The notes: generated from the letters alone by a model not told the origin. Positions 27,883-36,449 are shown, numbered from the stretch's first letter. The stretch is 64,000 bases of DNA from Lysinibacillus sphaericus (GCF_001629735.1 NZ_CP015224.1:2232001-2296000), one strand, 5' to 3'. Translations and numbers: made by a program.

Positions 27883-29142
27883 ATGCGTATAAATTTCAAA
27901 AACTTAACAGTACAAGTATTGATTGCTATTGTACTAGGAATTATAGTAGGTGCTACGTTCCCAGAATTTGGAGCAAAGCTAAAAATATTAGCGGATATAT
28001 TTATTAAACTTATTAAAATGTTAATAGCACCAATTATCTTCTTAACAGTTGTAATTGGAATTGGTAGTATGGGAGATGTCAAAAAGGTAGGGAAAATTGG
28101 GGGAAAAGCCTTAATCTATTTTGAAATTGTTTCCACATTTGCCTTAGCGATTGGACTTATAGTTGTCAATATTGTAAAACCAGGTAAAGGTTTTAATACG
28201 GAAGCTGCCAATGGAGCAGATGTCTCTCAATATACAGACGCGGCGGCGGCAGAGCACGGTCTGGGTGCATTTATTATGCAAATTATCCCTGATAATGTTG
28301 TGGGTGCTCTCGCAAATGGTGAATTATTACCTGTCTTATTCTCAGCCGTATTATTTGGTTTAGCAGCAGCAGCGATTGGAGAACCAGCTAAACCAGTTAT
28401 TAAATTTTTTGAGCAAGTTGCGGATATCTTCTTTAAAATCGTTAATATGGTCATGAAAGTTTCTCCTATTGGCGCATTTGGTGCCATGAGTTATACAATC
28501 GGAAACTTTGGACTTAAATCTCTTGGCAACTTAGGATTTTTAATGCTATCCGTCTATATCACAATGTTTATTTTTATCGTTGTTATTATAGGGGCCATTA
28601 CACGCTACTTTGGATTTAGTATTTTTAAATTTATTAAATACATTAAAGATGAAATTTTCATCGTGATTGGTACATCTTCTTCTGAATCAGCATTGCCTTC
28701 CATGATGCGTAAATTAGAAAACTACGGCTGTTCTAAACAAGTTGTGGGACTAGTTATACCAACAGGTTATTCGTTTAACTTAGATGGAACATCCATATAC
28801 TTATCGATGGCAGCTATATTTATTGCCCAAGCTTACGGGGTTGATTTAGATATTTGGCATCAAATCACATTACTAGCCATTCTAATGCTTACATCTAAAG
28901 GGGCTGCTGGCGTAACCGGCTCTGGGTTTATCACACTTGCTGCTACATTAGCGGCATTCCCGATGATTCCCGTAGAAGGGATTGCATTATTAATCGGGGT
29001 TGACCGATTCATGTCCGAAGCCCGAGCTGTTACCAATCTAATTGGTAATGGTGTGGCGACAGTGGTCGTTTCAAAAATGGAAAAGGAATTTGACACAGAG
29101 CAGGAAAAGCGGGCTCTCTCAGGTCAAATCGCGCAATCTTAA
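27883..29142 (+). CDS. dctP: C4-dicarboxylate:cation symporter (DctP/DctA type)
   Basis: A 419-residue DAACS-family carrier with about eight helices and two re-entrant loops. Family motifs: the serine-rich loop IGTSSSESALPSMM, GYSFNLDGTSIY, and the TM7/8 region DRFMSEARAVTNLIGNGVAT. It imports succinate, fumarate or malate with Na+ or H+; glutamate/aspartate carriers are close relatives, but the linked dctSR/dctB genes argue for dicarboxylates. ATG with GGGGGAG. A perfect cre site predicts carbon catabolite repression. Confidence 0.93.
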   Translation: MRINFKNLTVQVLIAIVLGIIVGATFPEFGAKLKILADIFIKLIKMLIAPIIFLTVVIGIGSMGDVKKVGKIGGKALIYFEIVSTFALAIGLIVVNIVKPGKGFNTEAANGADVSQYTDAAAAEHGLGAFIMQIIPDNVVGALANGELLPVLFSAVLFGLAAAAIGEPAKPVIKFFEQVADIFFKIVNMVMKVSPIGAFGAMSYTIGNFGLKSLGNLGFLMLSVYITMFIFIVVIIGAITRYFGFSIFKFIKYIKDEIFIVIGTSSSESALPSMMRKLENYGCSKQVVGLVIPTGYSFNLDGTSIYLSMAAIFIAQAYGVDLDIWHQITLLAILMLTSKGAAGVTGSGFITLAATLAAFPMIPVEGIALLIGVDRFMSEARAVTNLIGNGVATVVVSKMEKEFDTEQEKRALSGQIAQS

Positions 29143-29149
29143 ATAGTTA

Positions 29150-29196
29150 AAAAGGCTACTGAAAGCGAGATACTTGTCTCTCTTTAGTAGCCTTTT
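29150..29196 (+). terminator. Terminator of dctP
   Basis: AAAAGGCTACTGAAAG pairs with CTTTAGTAGCCTTTT around a loop of about 17 bases. Confidence 0.85.
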
Positions 29197-29209
29197 ATAT
29201 AGTCCATTT

Positions 29210-29472
29210 TTAGAAATTCATAGACACCACCATTTCCTTGCATATAGGTATGGTCATCATGCTAAAATAAGCAACTAATTCGTGTTTTGTTGTGACAGCA
29301 AAAATAGAATTCCCTCTTATATTCGTATTGAGAAATGCTTGTAAATCCTCCTGATCAGCCTTCATATCATAGAAAGAATAGTTGCCATTATAATGCCAGT
29401 TATAGGCAATATCTTCGCTTGTTCTTGTGTAATTGTTTGAAATCGATAGTTCAAAACTTCCCCTTCTGTCAT
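29210..29472 (-). pseudogene. GNAT acetyltransferase remnant, frameshifted and truncated
   Basis: A perfect AGGAGGT site precedes ATG 29472 (MTEGEVLNYRFQTITQEQA). In that frame translation soon degrades and stops at 29362. Moving to the other frame near 29413-29420 restores a GNAT-like continuation (DIAYNWHYNGNYSFYDMKAD, then EDLQAFLN, NSIFAVTTKHELVAYFS) to a stop at 29210. The shift equals loss of one base. The acetyl-CoA-binding motif A expected after the VAYFS strand is missing, so the C-terminal half is also gone. Family assignment is from the N-terminal pattern only. Confidence 0.7.
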
Positions 29473-29526
29473 TTTGTGAAACCTCCTGGATGACCTACTC
29501 GTATATATAATGAATGGAGGTTCTTT

Positions 29527-30063
29527 ATGGCAACATTTACACTTACCTATCCAAAGGGCTTTAAAAGCTTTTCCGCTATTCCAATTATGAATGAACACAA
29601 CGAAACAGTGTGTATGCTTCAAAAAGTAGAACGTTCTTCTACTGGAAAAGTTTTAAACGCCGTATTATTAGTCGCGACACAGCAAACTTTACCCTATCGT
29701 TATGAAACACGTACAACTCTAGGTGCCCCGCTTTTTCAAGTACAATCTACTCTATTAACAAAAGGGGTTAGTCATCAGCTCGTTATGCCTGATGGTAGCA
29801 TCATACCGATTGTCCGAAAAACAGTTCAATTATTAGAATCCTCTTACACCTTTACAATGGACAACTTGGCATTTCGTTTTGAGAAGGATTTTACTTCTAC
29901 CGCCTATTTATATTGTAATGATGTGAAAATTGCGAGTGCAAGCCCAATAGAGACTGAGCTCATACGGACGGGACTTATGTTTAAACTTTTCCAAGCTGAC
30001 GACATGCACTTTGTTGCACTACTGGCAACACTCTATCAAGCTCTATTTGCCATGAATAATTAA
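29527..30063 (+). CDS. Hypothetical protein, beta-rich, possibly tubby/LURP-like
   Basis: A 178-residue soluble protein of unknown function with an ATGGAGG-type site just upstream. Alternating hydrophobic strands (ATFTLTYPKG, NAVLLVATQQ, FRFEKDFTSTAYLYCND) and one C-terminal helix (FVALLATLYQALFAM) resemble the closed barrel of tubby C-terminal/LURP-one domain proteins. This is a shape-based guess. No signal peptide. Monocistronic, divergent from the GNAT pseudogene. Confidence 0.65.
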   Translation: MATFTLTYPKGFKSFSAIPIMNEHNETVCMLQKVERSSTGKVLNAVLLVATQQTLPYRYETRTTLGAPLFQVQSTLLTKGVSHQLVMPDGSIIPIVRKTVQLLESSYTFTMDNLAFRFEKDFTSTAYLYCNDVKIASASPIETELIRTGLMFKLFQADDMHFVALLATLYQALFAMNN

Positions 30064-30099
30064 TGTGGATTCCCATAAATAAATTACCTAGCAAAAAGG

Positions 30100-30130
30100 A
30101 AGGCATCTAGATTATAGTCTCGATGCTTTT
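30100..30130. terminator. Bidirectional terminator between two convergent unknown genes
   Basis: AAGGCATCTAG pairs with CTCGATGCTTTT with one mismatch; the right arm overlaps the stop of the 30130-30753 gene. Confidence 0.55.
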
Positions 30131-30753
30131 CAATTAATTTTTTCTCGTTCCTCATTTAGTATATGAATGATATAGGAATCACTTTGATTCACATTTGTTT
30201 GGACAATCTTTTTTACTGCTCCTTCCATCTTAGTCGCTAATTGAAGTGCCTCCTCATTGTCACCATTTATAGTTGTTTGAATCGTAATGGTTGTACGATT
30301 CTCTAGTATTAAGTATTCATATACATCAAATGCCTGTAACCCTTTAATTAAATCTTCGATTAATAGATTAATATCATTGCCTATCGTTTTATTACCATCG
30401 AGCAAAGTAGTAAATTCCCATCTTTCAAAAACAATGGAATAATCCTTTAATGCCGAAGTTTTTAAAGCGCTTTTAGCAATAGCCTCCATGTCTTTTTTAA
30501 CCGACTGTACATACTCTTCTCCTCCTACAATTTGGATGACCAATTCCTTGTCCGCAGTTGTTTTAACATCAATACCAACGTATTTTTCAAGGAGCTTATC
30601 TTTCAATAGTGATAAACTCAGCTCTTCTTTCGTAATAATTGGACCTTTCTCGATATTCGCTTCCACAGGCTTGCCATCTACATATTTATTAAACAGGATG
30701 ATGATCGCGATAATGACCAGCATTAATCCTGTAACGACTCCAATCCGTTTCAC
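30130..30753 (-). CDS. Hypothetical membrane-anchored protein
   Basis: 207 residues: one N-terminal membrane helix (about 4-22), then an extracytoplasmic part with two similar alpha/beta units (KLLEKYVGIDVKTTADKELV and EYLILENRTTITIQTTINGDN, each followed by an amphipathic helix of EEALQLATKMEGAVKKI type). The layout resembles DUF4030-type Bacillus proteins, but I cannot confirm the family. ATG at 30753 with GGGGGG nearby. Confidence 0.7.
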   Translation of the reverse strand: MKRIGVVTGLMLVIIAIIILFNKYVDGKPVEANIEKGPIITKEELSLSLLKDKLLEKYVGIDVKTTADKELVIQIVGGEEYVQSVKKDMEAIAKSALKTSALKDYSIVFERWEFTTLLDGNKTIGNDINLLIEDLIKGLQAFDVYEYLILENRTTITIQTTINGDNEEALQLATKMEGAVKKIVQTNVNQSDSYIIHILNEEREKIN

Positions 30754-30905
30754 ATGAAATCCCCCCTGTTAGGAAGGTATGAACTCTGCAAATACAATAT
30801 TCACCGTTTTCTATCACTGTTTTATAGTTACTATGCTATGGACCATTTCTGGTATTGCTAAATTTCTCTCACATATTCCGGAACACGAAATAAATTTGCT
30901 ATGTT

Positions 30906-30934
30906 TTGTCCTTTCTGTGTCATGATTCTAAAAT
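30906..30934 (+). promoter_or_regulatory. SigA-type promoter of the 59-residue gene
   Basis: TTGTCC at 30906-30911, 17-base spacer, TAAAAT at 30929-30934, 48 bases before the ATG at 30983. Confidence 0.65.
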
Positions 30935-30982
30935 AGGAGTACACTAAAGGGGTAGTAATTCTATATTTTTGGAGGGTTTTAT

Positions 30983-31162
30983 ATGGATGCAAAAGCAGCG
31001 GAAATTAAAAATATTATGACCTTGAATCTACTCGTACAAATTTTAAAAGAACGTGGCATTATGACGGATAAGGAATTAAAGGAACGTCTCTCAAATACGG
31101 TCAAGCTATCCTCTATGGATGCAGATTTGAAAGAAAAGGTTATCGAAGAAATCGAACATTAA
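30983..31162 (+). CDS. Small hypothetical protein, 59 residues
   Basis: An ATG at 30983 after GGAGGG encodes 59 residues, helical and charged, without membrane segment (LLVQILKERGIMTDKEL, later DADLKEKVIEEIEH). Its own promoter and ribosome site support expression. The pattern 'LLVQILKERGIMTDKELKE' suggests a small helix-turn-helix or adaptor-like fold, but no family is recognised. Confidence 0.75.
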   Translation: MDAKAAEIKNIMTLNLLVQILKERGIMTDKELKERLSNTVKLSSMDADLKEKVIEEIEH

Positions 31163-31174
31163 TAGGAATGATCC

Positions 31175-31222
31175 AAACAAAAACAACCGCTTCCATGCTG
31201 TGAATATAGCTGAAAGCGGCTG
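31175..31222 (-). terminator. Terminator of the flavin reductase gene
   Basis: AACCGCTT at 31185-31192 pairs with AAGCGG at 31214-31219. On the minus strand the stem is followed by TTGTTTTTGTTT. It could also serve the plus-strand small gene weakly. Confidence 0.5.
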
Positions 31223-31282
31223 TCTATATGATTGTTTTAAATAAAACGAATGTATACGTTTAAGATACCTATTGCCTTAAAA

Positions 31283-31822
31283 TTAAGAACGAATTGTTTT
31301 TAAAGCTGTTGACCAAGGAATTAGCTGATCTAACATTTGATGGACGGAATCTGCCTGCACCTCTTTTGGCTTAAAGACCGAGCCGTTTTCAAAATCAGTA
31401 AATAAAGATAAAGCAGGATGAACTCGCACATCGGCAACTAGTAATTCTCCTAGAATTCCTCGTAAATGCTCCGCAGCACGTGCTCCTCCAACTGAACCAT
31501 AGGAAACGATACCTGCGGCTTTATTGTTCCATTCTACTCGTAAAAAGTCTAATGCATTTTTTAGTGCACCTGTGATTGAATGGTTATACTCAGCCACAAT
31601 AAAGACAAAGCCGTCACATGCGGCTACTTTCTCTGACCATATAGCTACTCCAGAAGTATCTCCTCCCGGCTCACCAAGAAACGGTAATTTAAAATCAGCG
31701 ATATCAATTATTTCATATTCCGCATCACGACGTTTTTCAGCAACTTCCTTTACCCACGCTCCAACTTGTGGGCTAACACGACCTTCTCGCGTACTTCCTA
31801 AAATAATACCGATTTTTAACAT
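31283..31822 (-). CDS. NAD(P)H-dependent FMN reductase (azoreductase/quinone reductase type)
   Basis: A 179-residue flavodoxin-like reductase: FMN phosphate loop GSTREGRVS at residues 9-17, LPFLGEPGG, and the family motif EYNHSITGALKNALDFL, with YGSVGGARAAEHLR binding the isoalloxazine edge. Typical roles are reduction of quinones, azo compounds or chromate. ATG with AGGAGG. A perfect AT-rich palindrome lies about 140 bases upstream (31961-31981). Confidence 0.9.
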   Translation of the reverse strand: MLKIGIILGSTREGRVSPQVGAWVKEVAEKRRDAEYEIIDIADFKLPFLGEPGGDTSGVAIWSEKVAACDGFVFIVAEYNHSITGALKNALDFLRVEWNNKAAGIVSYGSVGGARAAEHLRGILGELLVADVRVHPALSLFTDFENGSVFKPKEVQADSVHQMLDQLIPWSTALKTIRS

Positions 31823-31960
31823 ATGATCCTCCTCGTTTTCCCATTCATTTTGTGTGAATCATCGTCATTCCCTGTACGCCAAACAACACTCGTAACCATT
31901 TTGGTCAGGTACATACAGTATTATTCATGACCTTTATGTTGTAGTCGTTAGTAATATTTC

Positions 31961-31981
31961 GAATTAAATAATCTTTAATTC
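31961..31981. repeat. Perfect palindrome, possible operator
   Basis: GAATTAAA (31961-31968), five bases, TTTAATTC (31974-31981). No T run follows on either strand, so it is not an obvious terminator. It may be a MarR/HxlR-type operator for the flavin reductase gene. Confidence 0.4.
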
Positions 31982-32047
31982 AAAATTAAATTACCATATT
32001 TCTTTATTTTCTGTCAATTATTAAAATTTGAGGATTTTTTTACTAGC

Positions 32048-32296
32048 TTACTTTAATTTAATGGGCTGCTCCAGTGCCTCTAATTCTTCTTCCATGGAGG
32101 TAAATTGTCTTTCCACTACATATTTTGCGTCAGATACTGCTGCGTTATAAATATATGGGGCGATATTTTCCTTGATAAAATCTAACACACGTTCTGCTTC
32201 AAATTCAGTAATATCTTCATCACGATGAGTATAGAAAAATCGCTGAATATCAGCTAGAATCATTTCTTGCTGCTCTTTAGATAAACGAATAAACAA
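32048..32296 (-). CDS. DUF2164 family protein
   Basis: 82 residues, acidic and helical. LSKEQQEMILADIQRFF at the N-terminus, then AERVLDFIKENIAPYIYNAAV and a C-terminal VVERQFTSMEEELEALE match the DUF2164 pattern as I know it. Function unknown. No RBS stronger than GGAGAG. Monocistronic. Confidence 0.8.
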   Translation of the reverse strand: MFIRLSKEQQEMILADIQRFFYTHRDEDITEFEAERVLDFIKENIAPYIYNAAVSDAKYVVERQFTSMEEELEALEQPIKLK

Positions 32297-32384
32297 GGCC
32301 TATCTCTCCATTTCTACTAATTGATTTCATGCTCATCTTATCATTTTCTATCTATTCTTTGCATACAAAAAGGCTGAACACTAC

Positions 32385-32744
32385 CTAGTGAACTGACCCC
32401 CTTCGGGTTAGCAAGGTTATCTTTACACAGCTATCAGGGGTCGGTTTATACTTCAGCAGCGTACCAACAAGCAATCCAAGCAAAGGGCATTACCATGAGC
32501 ATGTCCTGTAAAGGAACGCCCGCTGATAATACCCCCATTGAATCGTTTCATGCGACACTCAAAGCAGAAACGTTTTATCTCGACAGATTAACTCGAACTA
32601 CAACGCATTGTAGTTCAAACCGTAAGAGATTATAACAATACTCAAATTCAATTGAAATTAAACAACCAGTCTCCAATTAATGATCGGAAACTGGTTGGGT
32701 GATGCTTTTTTGAGACTGTCTTACTTATGAGGTTCAGTCCCTAG
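32385..32744 (+). mobile_element. IS3-family (IS150-like) insertion sequence remnant with frameshifted transposase end
   Basis: About 360 bases. From 32426 a frame reads HSYQGSVYTS, then QAKGITMSMSCKGTPADN and PIESFHATLKAETFY, the C-terminal catalytic region of IS3 OrfB (DDE family; the last D and E are seen in ADN and ESF, while HSD is changed to HSY). It then shifts frame near 32595 to ELQRIVVQTVRDYNNTQIQL and LKLNNQSPINDRKLVG before a TGA at 32701. The 5' two thirds of the transposase are missing. The ends carry imperfect inverted repeats (ACTGACCCC left, ACTGAACCTC right when complemented). Dead element. Confidence 0.8.
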
Positions 32745-32761
32745 TAATGTTCAACCTTTTA

Positions 32762-32986
32762 TTATTGTTTACATTCAAATGAATAACTCGTGGAAAGGAA
32801 GTTTTTTTCCTTTGATATAATGGCTTGACCGCCATCATCTTCACATTGTTCGGTCATGGCATCCATTTTCTTTTCATTCATCATATTCGTCATAATCGTC
32901 ATGCCTATACCAAAAACAGCGATAAATAAACCGATTATAATCCACAGTTTACCAGCCTTATTGCCAGCAGGTCTTTCATTAGTCAC
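32762..32986 (-). CDS. Small membrane protein, hypothetical
   Basis: 74 residues: short Lys/Gly N-terminus, one membrane helix (LWIIIGLFIAVFGIGMTIM, about 14-32), and a tail with two Cys (EQCEDDGG and SFECKQ) that would be outside if the N-terminus is inside. No family recognised. Its terminator appears to be split by the IS remnant next door. Confidence 0.65.
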   Translation of the reverse strand: MTNERPAGNKAGKLWIIIGLFIAVFGIGMTIMTNMMNEKKMDAMTEQCEDDGGQAIISKEKNFLSTSYSFECKQ

Positions 32987-33001
32987 ATCTATTCCCCTCG
33001 C

Positions 33002-34123
33002 TTACACAAATAAAAATGGTTCTGTATTGATTGTTGATTGTACAAATTCAACCTCATATTTTTTATCCGCACATAGCTTCGTCATTTTTTCCGCTACTCC
33101 TGCAATCATCACTTTTTCGACATGATGACCTGGATCGACAATTTGCAGATCTATTGCTTGGGCATCCTGTGCTGTATGGAAGTACATATCTCCCGTTAAA
33201 AAAACATCTGCCCCTGCACGTTTTGCTGCATAAATATATTTATTACCATCTCCACCAACAAGTGCAATCTTCTTAATCTTTGACTGTAAATCACCTACGA
33301 CACGAACCGCTGGAACCTGTAGCTGCTGCTTCACGTACTCTGCGAATTGTTGTAAGGTCATTTCCTTAGATAAGTAACCTACACGCCCTAATCCCATACT
33401 ATTCGTTTGCTGATCAAGACGAATTACATCATAGGCTGGCTCTTCATAAGGATGGCTAATAAGCATGGCCTTTAAAACGCGGTTTTTGATGGATTCAGGA
33501 AATACGACTTCTACCTTAACTTCCTCTTCAACATGTAATTCACCAATAGTGCCAACGAATGGATTTGCACCTTCTAACGCCCGGAAACGTCCTTCTCCGG
33601 CAGTTGTATAACTACATGCTTCATATTCTCCAATGCGCCCTGCTCCAGCCTTTGCTAGCGTCTCGCGTAAATCCTCAGCATTTGCAGACGGGATAAAAAC
33701 AGCAAGCTTTAAAAGATGTTCTGAGTAAGTTTCTTCTAGTATCGTACGGTCCTGTAGCTGAAGGGCATCTGCAAGTAAATCATTGACTCCACCTTCAGCT
33801 ACATCTAAATTTGTATGCGCCGCATAAACAGCGATATCATGTTTTATAAGCTTTTCATATAATCGCCCTGCTGGATGGTCTGTACGAATATTTGCGAGAC
33901 GTCTAAAAATAGGAGGATGATGAGCAATGATTAGCTCACATCCTTTTTCAATGGCCTCATTCGCAACAGCTTCATTGACATCTAAAGTGACTAATACTTT
34001 GCTAACAGGTTTATTGAGTGTACCAATCGCTAAACCAATAGGATCATTCTCCATGCAAGCCAGTTTTTTAGGTGACCATGATTCGAACACTTGAATAATT
34101 TCTTGACCGTTTACCGTCTTCAT
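33002..34123 (-). CDS. yqfO: Nif3-like dinuclear metal-binding protein (YqfO)
   Basis: A 373-residue Nif3/DUF34 protein with the longer Firmicute form containing a PII-like insert (about residues 125-235). Metal ligands are visible in IIAHHPPIF, YAAHTNLD and VDPGHHVEK. Role unsettled; GTP cyclohydrolase-type or metal-chaperone activities have been proposed for the family. The stop of trmK (TAA) directly abuts its ATG, so the pair is co-translated. Confidence 0.9.
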   Translation of the reverse strand: MKTVNGQEIIQVFESWSPKKLACMENDPIGLAIGTLNKPVSKVLVTLDVNEAVANEAIEKGCELIIAHHPPIFRRLANIRTDHPAGRLYEKLIKHDIAVYAAHTNLDVAEGGVNDLLADALQLQDRTILEETYSEHLLKLAVFIPSANAEDLRETLAKAGAGRIGEYEACSYTTAGEGRFRALEGANPFVGTIGELHVEEEVKVEVVFPESIKNRVLKAMLISHPYEEPAYDVIRLDQQTNSMGLGRVGYLSKEMTLQQFAEYVKQQLQVPAVRVVGDLQSKIKKIALVGGDGNKYIYAAKRAGADVFLTGDMYFHTAQDAQAIDLQIVDPGHHVEKVMIAGVAEKMTKLCADKKYEVEFVQSTINTEPFLFV

Positions 34124-34816
34124 TTACAAAACTCCTTCTACTAATTGAATAAGAGCCAATAACTCTGCACGTTTTTCTTCAATTTCAGGTGTTTGTTCTG
34201 CATCTTTTATGGATAGTAATACACGTTGCCAATTTTCTTTTTCACGCGTCCATTTTTTTACAAACGCTGGTGCTTTACGTGTGCTTAGTTTTGGACCAAA
34301 TAAAATCTCTGCTGTCGAAAGCTCCATTTGTGCCCTTTGCAACACAAGAATTTCATAGATTTTATCATCTTCCTCTAAAATCTCTTCATCGAGAATAGCC
34401 CAATTATGTGCTAAAGCCCATTCACGGATCACCTTGGCATGAATATTGGGTTGTAAAATAAGACGTGTAACACCTTGCAGCTTTTCAGGATGCTTCTCTA
34501 AAATAGAGACAATTAAGGGACCGCCCATTCCTGCAATCGTTACTGTATCCACATGGTCAGTTAATTCTATTGCGGCTAATCCATCTGCGAGACGTACCGT
34601 AATTTCATGGTGTAATCCTTCTTTTTGTACTTGTCCCACTGCGGATTCATAGGGCCCAGCTACTACCTCCCCAGCTATCGCTGAAGAAGCTACTCCTTGA
34701 TGAATTAAATAGCAGGGTAGATAGGCATGGTCACTACCTATATCCGCTACTACCGCTCCTGTGGGAACAAATTTTGCTACAGTTTCTAATCGTTTCGAAA
34801 GTTTTTGTGCGTTCAT
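34124..34816 (-). CDS. trmK: tRNA (adenine22-N1)-methyltransferase
   Basis: A 230-residue Rossmann methyltransferase: SAM motif I ADIGSDHAYLPCYL, motif IV IAGMGGPLI, and a C-terminal coiled-coil tail (about 165-230). Methylates N1 of A22 in tRNA. Same order (sigA-cccA-trmK-yqfO) as in B. subtilis. Confidence 0.92.
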   Translation of the reverse strand: MNAQKLSKRLETVAKFVPTGAVVADIGSDHAYLPCYLIHQGVASSAIAGEVVAGPYESAVGQVQKEGLHHEITVRLADGLAAIELTDHVDTVTIAGMGGPLIVSILEKHPEKLQGVTRLILQPNIHAKVIREWALAHNWAILDEEILEEDDKIYEILVLQRAQMELSTAEILFGPKLSTRKAPAFVKKWTREKENWQRVLLSIKDAEQTPEIEEKRAELLALIQLVEGVL

Positions 34817-34868
34817 TTTATACCGCCTACCTTAAATAGAGTCCATTACTAGTATGGAGGATGTCGTG

Positions 34869-34919
34869 AAAAAAAACAAATGGAGTTGTCTCACAATACT
34901 CATGTGGACAACCCCATTT
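34869..34919 (-). terminator. Second terminator downstream of cccA
   Basis: On the minus strand AAATGGGGTTGTC pairs with GACAACTCCATTT, followed by GTTTTTTTT. It is placed after the first cccA terminator, giving tandem terminators. Confidence 0.75.
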
Positions 34920-34935
34920 CATGATTTTTTGCATT

Positions 34936-34970
34936 TAAAAAGTAGCTGTACTATTTCAGTACAGCTACTT
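34936..34970 (-). terminator. Terminator of cccA
   Basis: AAGTAGCTGTACT and AGTACAGCTACTT pair perfectly over 13 bases, followed by TTTT on the minus strand. Confidence 0.85.
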
Positions 34971-34980
34971 GTCAGTCATA

Positions 34981-35340
34981 CTATTCTAAAGTAGAAATGT
35001 ATTCAGCAATAGCTTTTGCTTCTGCTTCAGTTTTCATGTTTGGTTGCATCGGAGTACCTTCGATACCCTTTGTTAAAACCTCAACGATACGGGCTTCATC
35101 TAAGCCATGTAGGTTTGGACCCATACTACCAGTTAAATCACCACCGTGACAACCGATACAAGATTGTACTAGTGCTGCACCGTCAGCATTTGCGTCTGTA
35201 GTTTCAGTAGTTTCGCCACCGCCCTCTTGTTCAGCAGCAATTTCTTTCTTGTTATCTGCACCTTGTAAAGACATGAAGAAAATAAGACCAATACCAAATG
35301 CCAGAATTAAGATGTAAGGAACGACTGGATTGTTTTTCAT
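34981..35340 (-). CDS. cccA: Cytochrome c550, membrane-anchored
   Basis: 119 residues: one N-terminal membrane anchor (about 7-25), an acidic Glu/Thr-rich linker and a small class I cytochrome domain with the haem motif CIGCHG and a probable axial Met in GTPMQPNMK. An electron carrier on the outer face of the membrane. Preceded by GAGGGGAAAC and followed by tandem terminators. Same place, next to sigA, as in B. subtilis. Confidence 0.93.
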   Translation of the reverse strand: MKNNPVVPYILILAFGIGLIFFMSLQGADNKKEIAAEQEGGGETTETTDANADGAALVQSCIGCHGGDLTGSMGPNLHGLDEARIVEVLTKGIEGTPMQPNMKTEAEAKAIAEYISTLE

Positions 35341-35653
35341 AAGTTTCCCCTCCTCATTTTAAGTCTACTTCTATTATAATATAGAATCAGTCAACATCTA
35401 ATATTGTACTTCATTAACAAAGAAACGAAAAGCCCTATTCGCTAAGTTTTCCTTTGTTTGTAACAAATTCGACATTTCTGTATCTATTGGATAAAATATG
35501 TCTTGCAAACACCAAATTTTGGTCAATTTCATAGCTTTTTTTTCATACTGTTATCATACCCGTTGCATACATTCATATACTAAAAAAATAAAAAAATCTG
35601 CACACCATGGAAGTAGTGTGCAAATGTCAATCATTTATAAGTGCAAAAAATTA
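35341..35653. other. Gene-free stretch between cccA and the 35654 gene
   Basis: Contains a TATAAT-like box near 35375 on the minus strand close to cccA, with TTGACT too near to be a proper -35, and a terminator near 35600. Nothing else is recognised. Confidence 0.5.
35590..35625 (-). terminator. Terminator of the 193-residue membrane protein gene
   Basis: TTTGCACAC pairs with GTGTGCA on the minus strand, followed by a run of seven T. Confidence 0.75.
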
Positions 35654-36217
35654 CTATAAATTTATGATATAGTAGCCAATCAGTGCTAGTAATCCTAAAA
35701 CACCGGAGACCGTGAAATAAAGGAGCTTCATTTTAATACCTGACCAAAGCCAAATAAGACAGTTGGCGGCAATCAAGCAAAATAAAACGATATTATCTCC
35801 ACTAAAATATGTAGTACACAAACGTATAGACATACTAAATAATAGGATAGCGGCAAGTAAATGATATATAGGAGCTAGTAGATGTTTCTTTTGCGCCATT
35901 TGAAACGCAACGATAAATAATATACATGCACTAATACCTATGACAACGGTTAAAATCAATGTGAATGATTTTATTGTAAAATAGATTGCCAAAACAGCTA
36001 TTATGGCGATACATAGACTTGCTATCAGAAGTATCATTTTTCTTTTTTCAGATGGTAAAATCGCTTGTTTAGGATCTTGCACAGGTTCTAACTCCTCTAT
36101 ATCAGCCCCCTCTGTATAAAGAGCTGCTAAGAAGTCACAATAGTGCTCTGGTAATAGTTTATTTTGCTTCCAAAACAGAATTTCATTGAGAATAATTTTT
36201 TTCCGGGGATTCGTCAT
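35654..36217 (-). CDS. Hypothetical multi-span membrane protein
   Basis: 187 residues from ATG 36217, which has GGAG eight bases upstream (an ATG at 36235 lacks one). A soluble N-terminus of about 55 residues (WKQNKLLPEHYCDFLAALY) precedes about five hydrophobic helices. It is inserted between cccA and sigA and is not known to me from B. subtilis at this site. Function unknown. Confidence 0.75.
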   Translation of the reverse strand: MTNPRKKIILNEILFWKQNKLLPEHYCDFLAALYTEGADIEELEPVQDPKQAILPSEKRKMILLIASLCIAIIAVLAIYFTIKSFTLILTVVIGISACILFIVAFQMAQKKHLLAPIYHLLAAILLFSMSIRLCTTYFSGDNIVLFCLIAANCLIWLWSGIKMKLLYFTVSGVLGLLALIGYYIINL

Positions 36218-36389
36218 AATGTTAGCTCCAAACATTGCTTAATAATGGTTGTATTACAATTTTATCTCACACTTTTGGGAAATACATCTGTATAAAGTAG
36301 CAAATCTCTCATTTCCTTCATTCTAATTATCTATTATTAGCGAAAACAAGTTTGCGGAATATCGAGGCTAATTACCTTTTCAATGGTAT

Positions 36390-36438
36390 AAAAAAGGAGC
36401 TATCCAACTAGGTATTTTTACACTAGTTGGATAGCTCC
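36390..36438 (-). terminator. Terminator of dnaG-sigA
   Basis: GGAGCTATCCAACTAG and CTAGTTGGATAGCTCC form a perfect 16-base pair stem, followed by TTTTTT on the minus strand. Confidence 0.93.
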
Positions 36439-36449
36439 ATCTATTTAAA

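Noticed and set aside
29362-29622. 86-codon minus-strand frame
   Set aside because: Its first half overlaps the plus-strand gene start at 29527. Only the part from 29472 has a ribosome site and belongs to the GNAT pseudogene.
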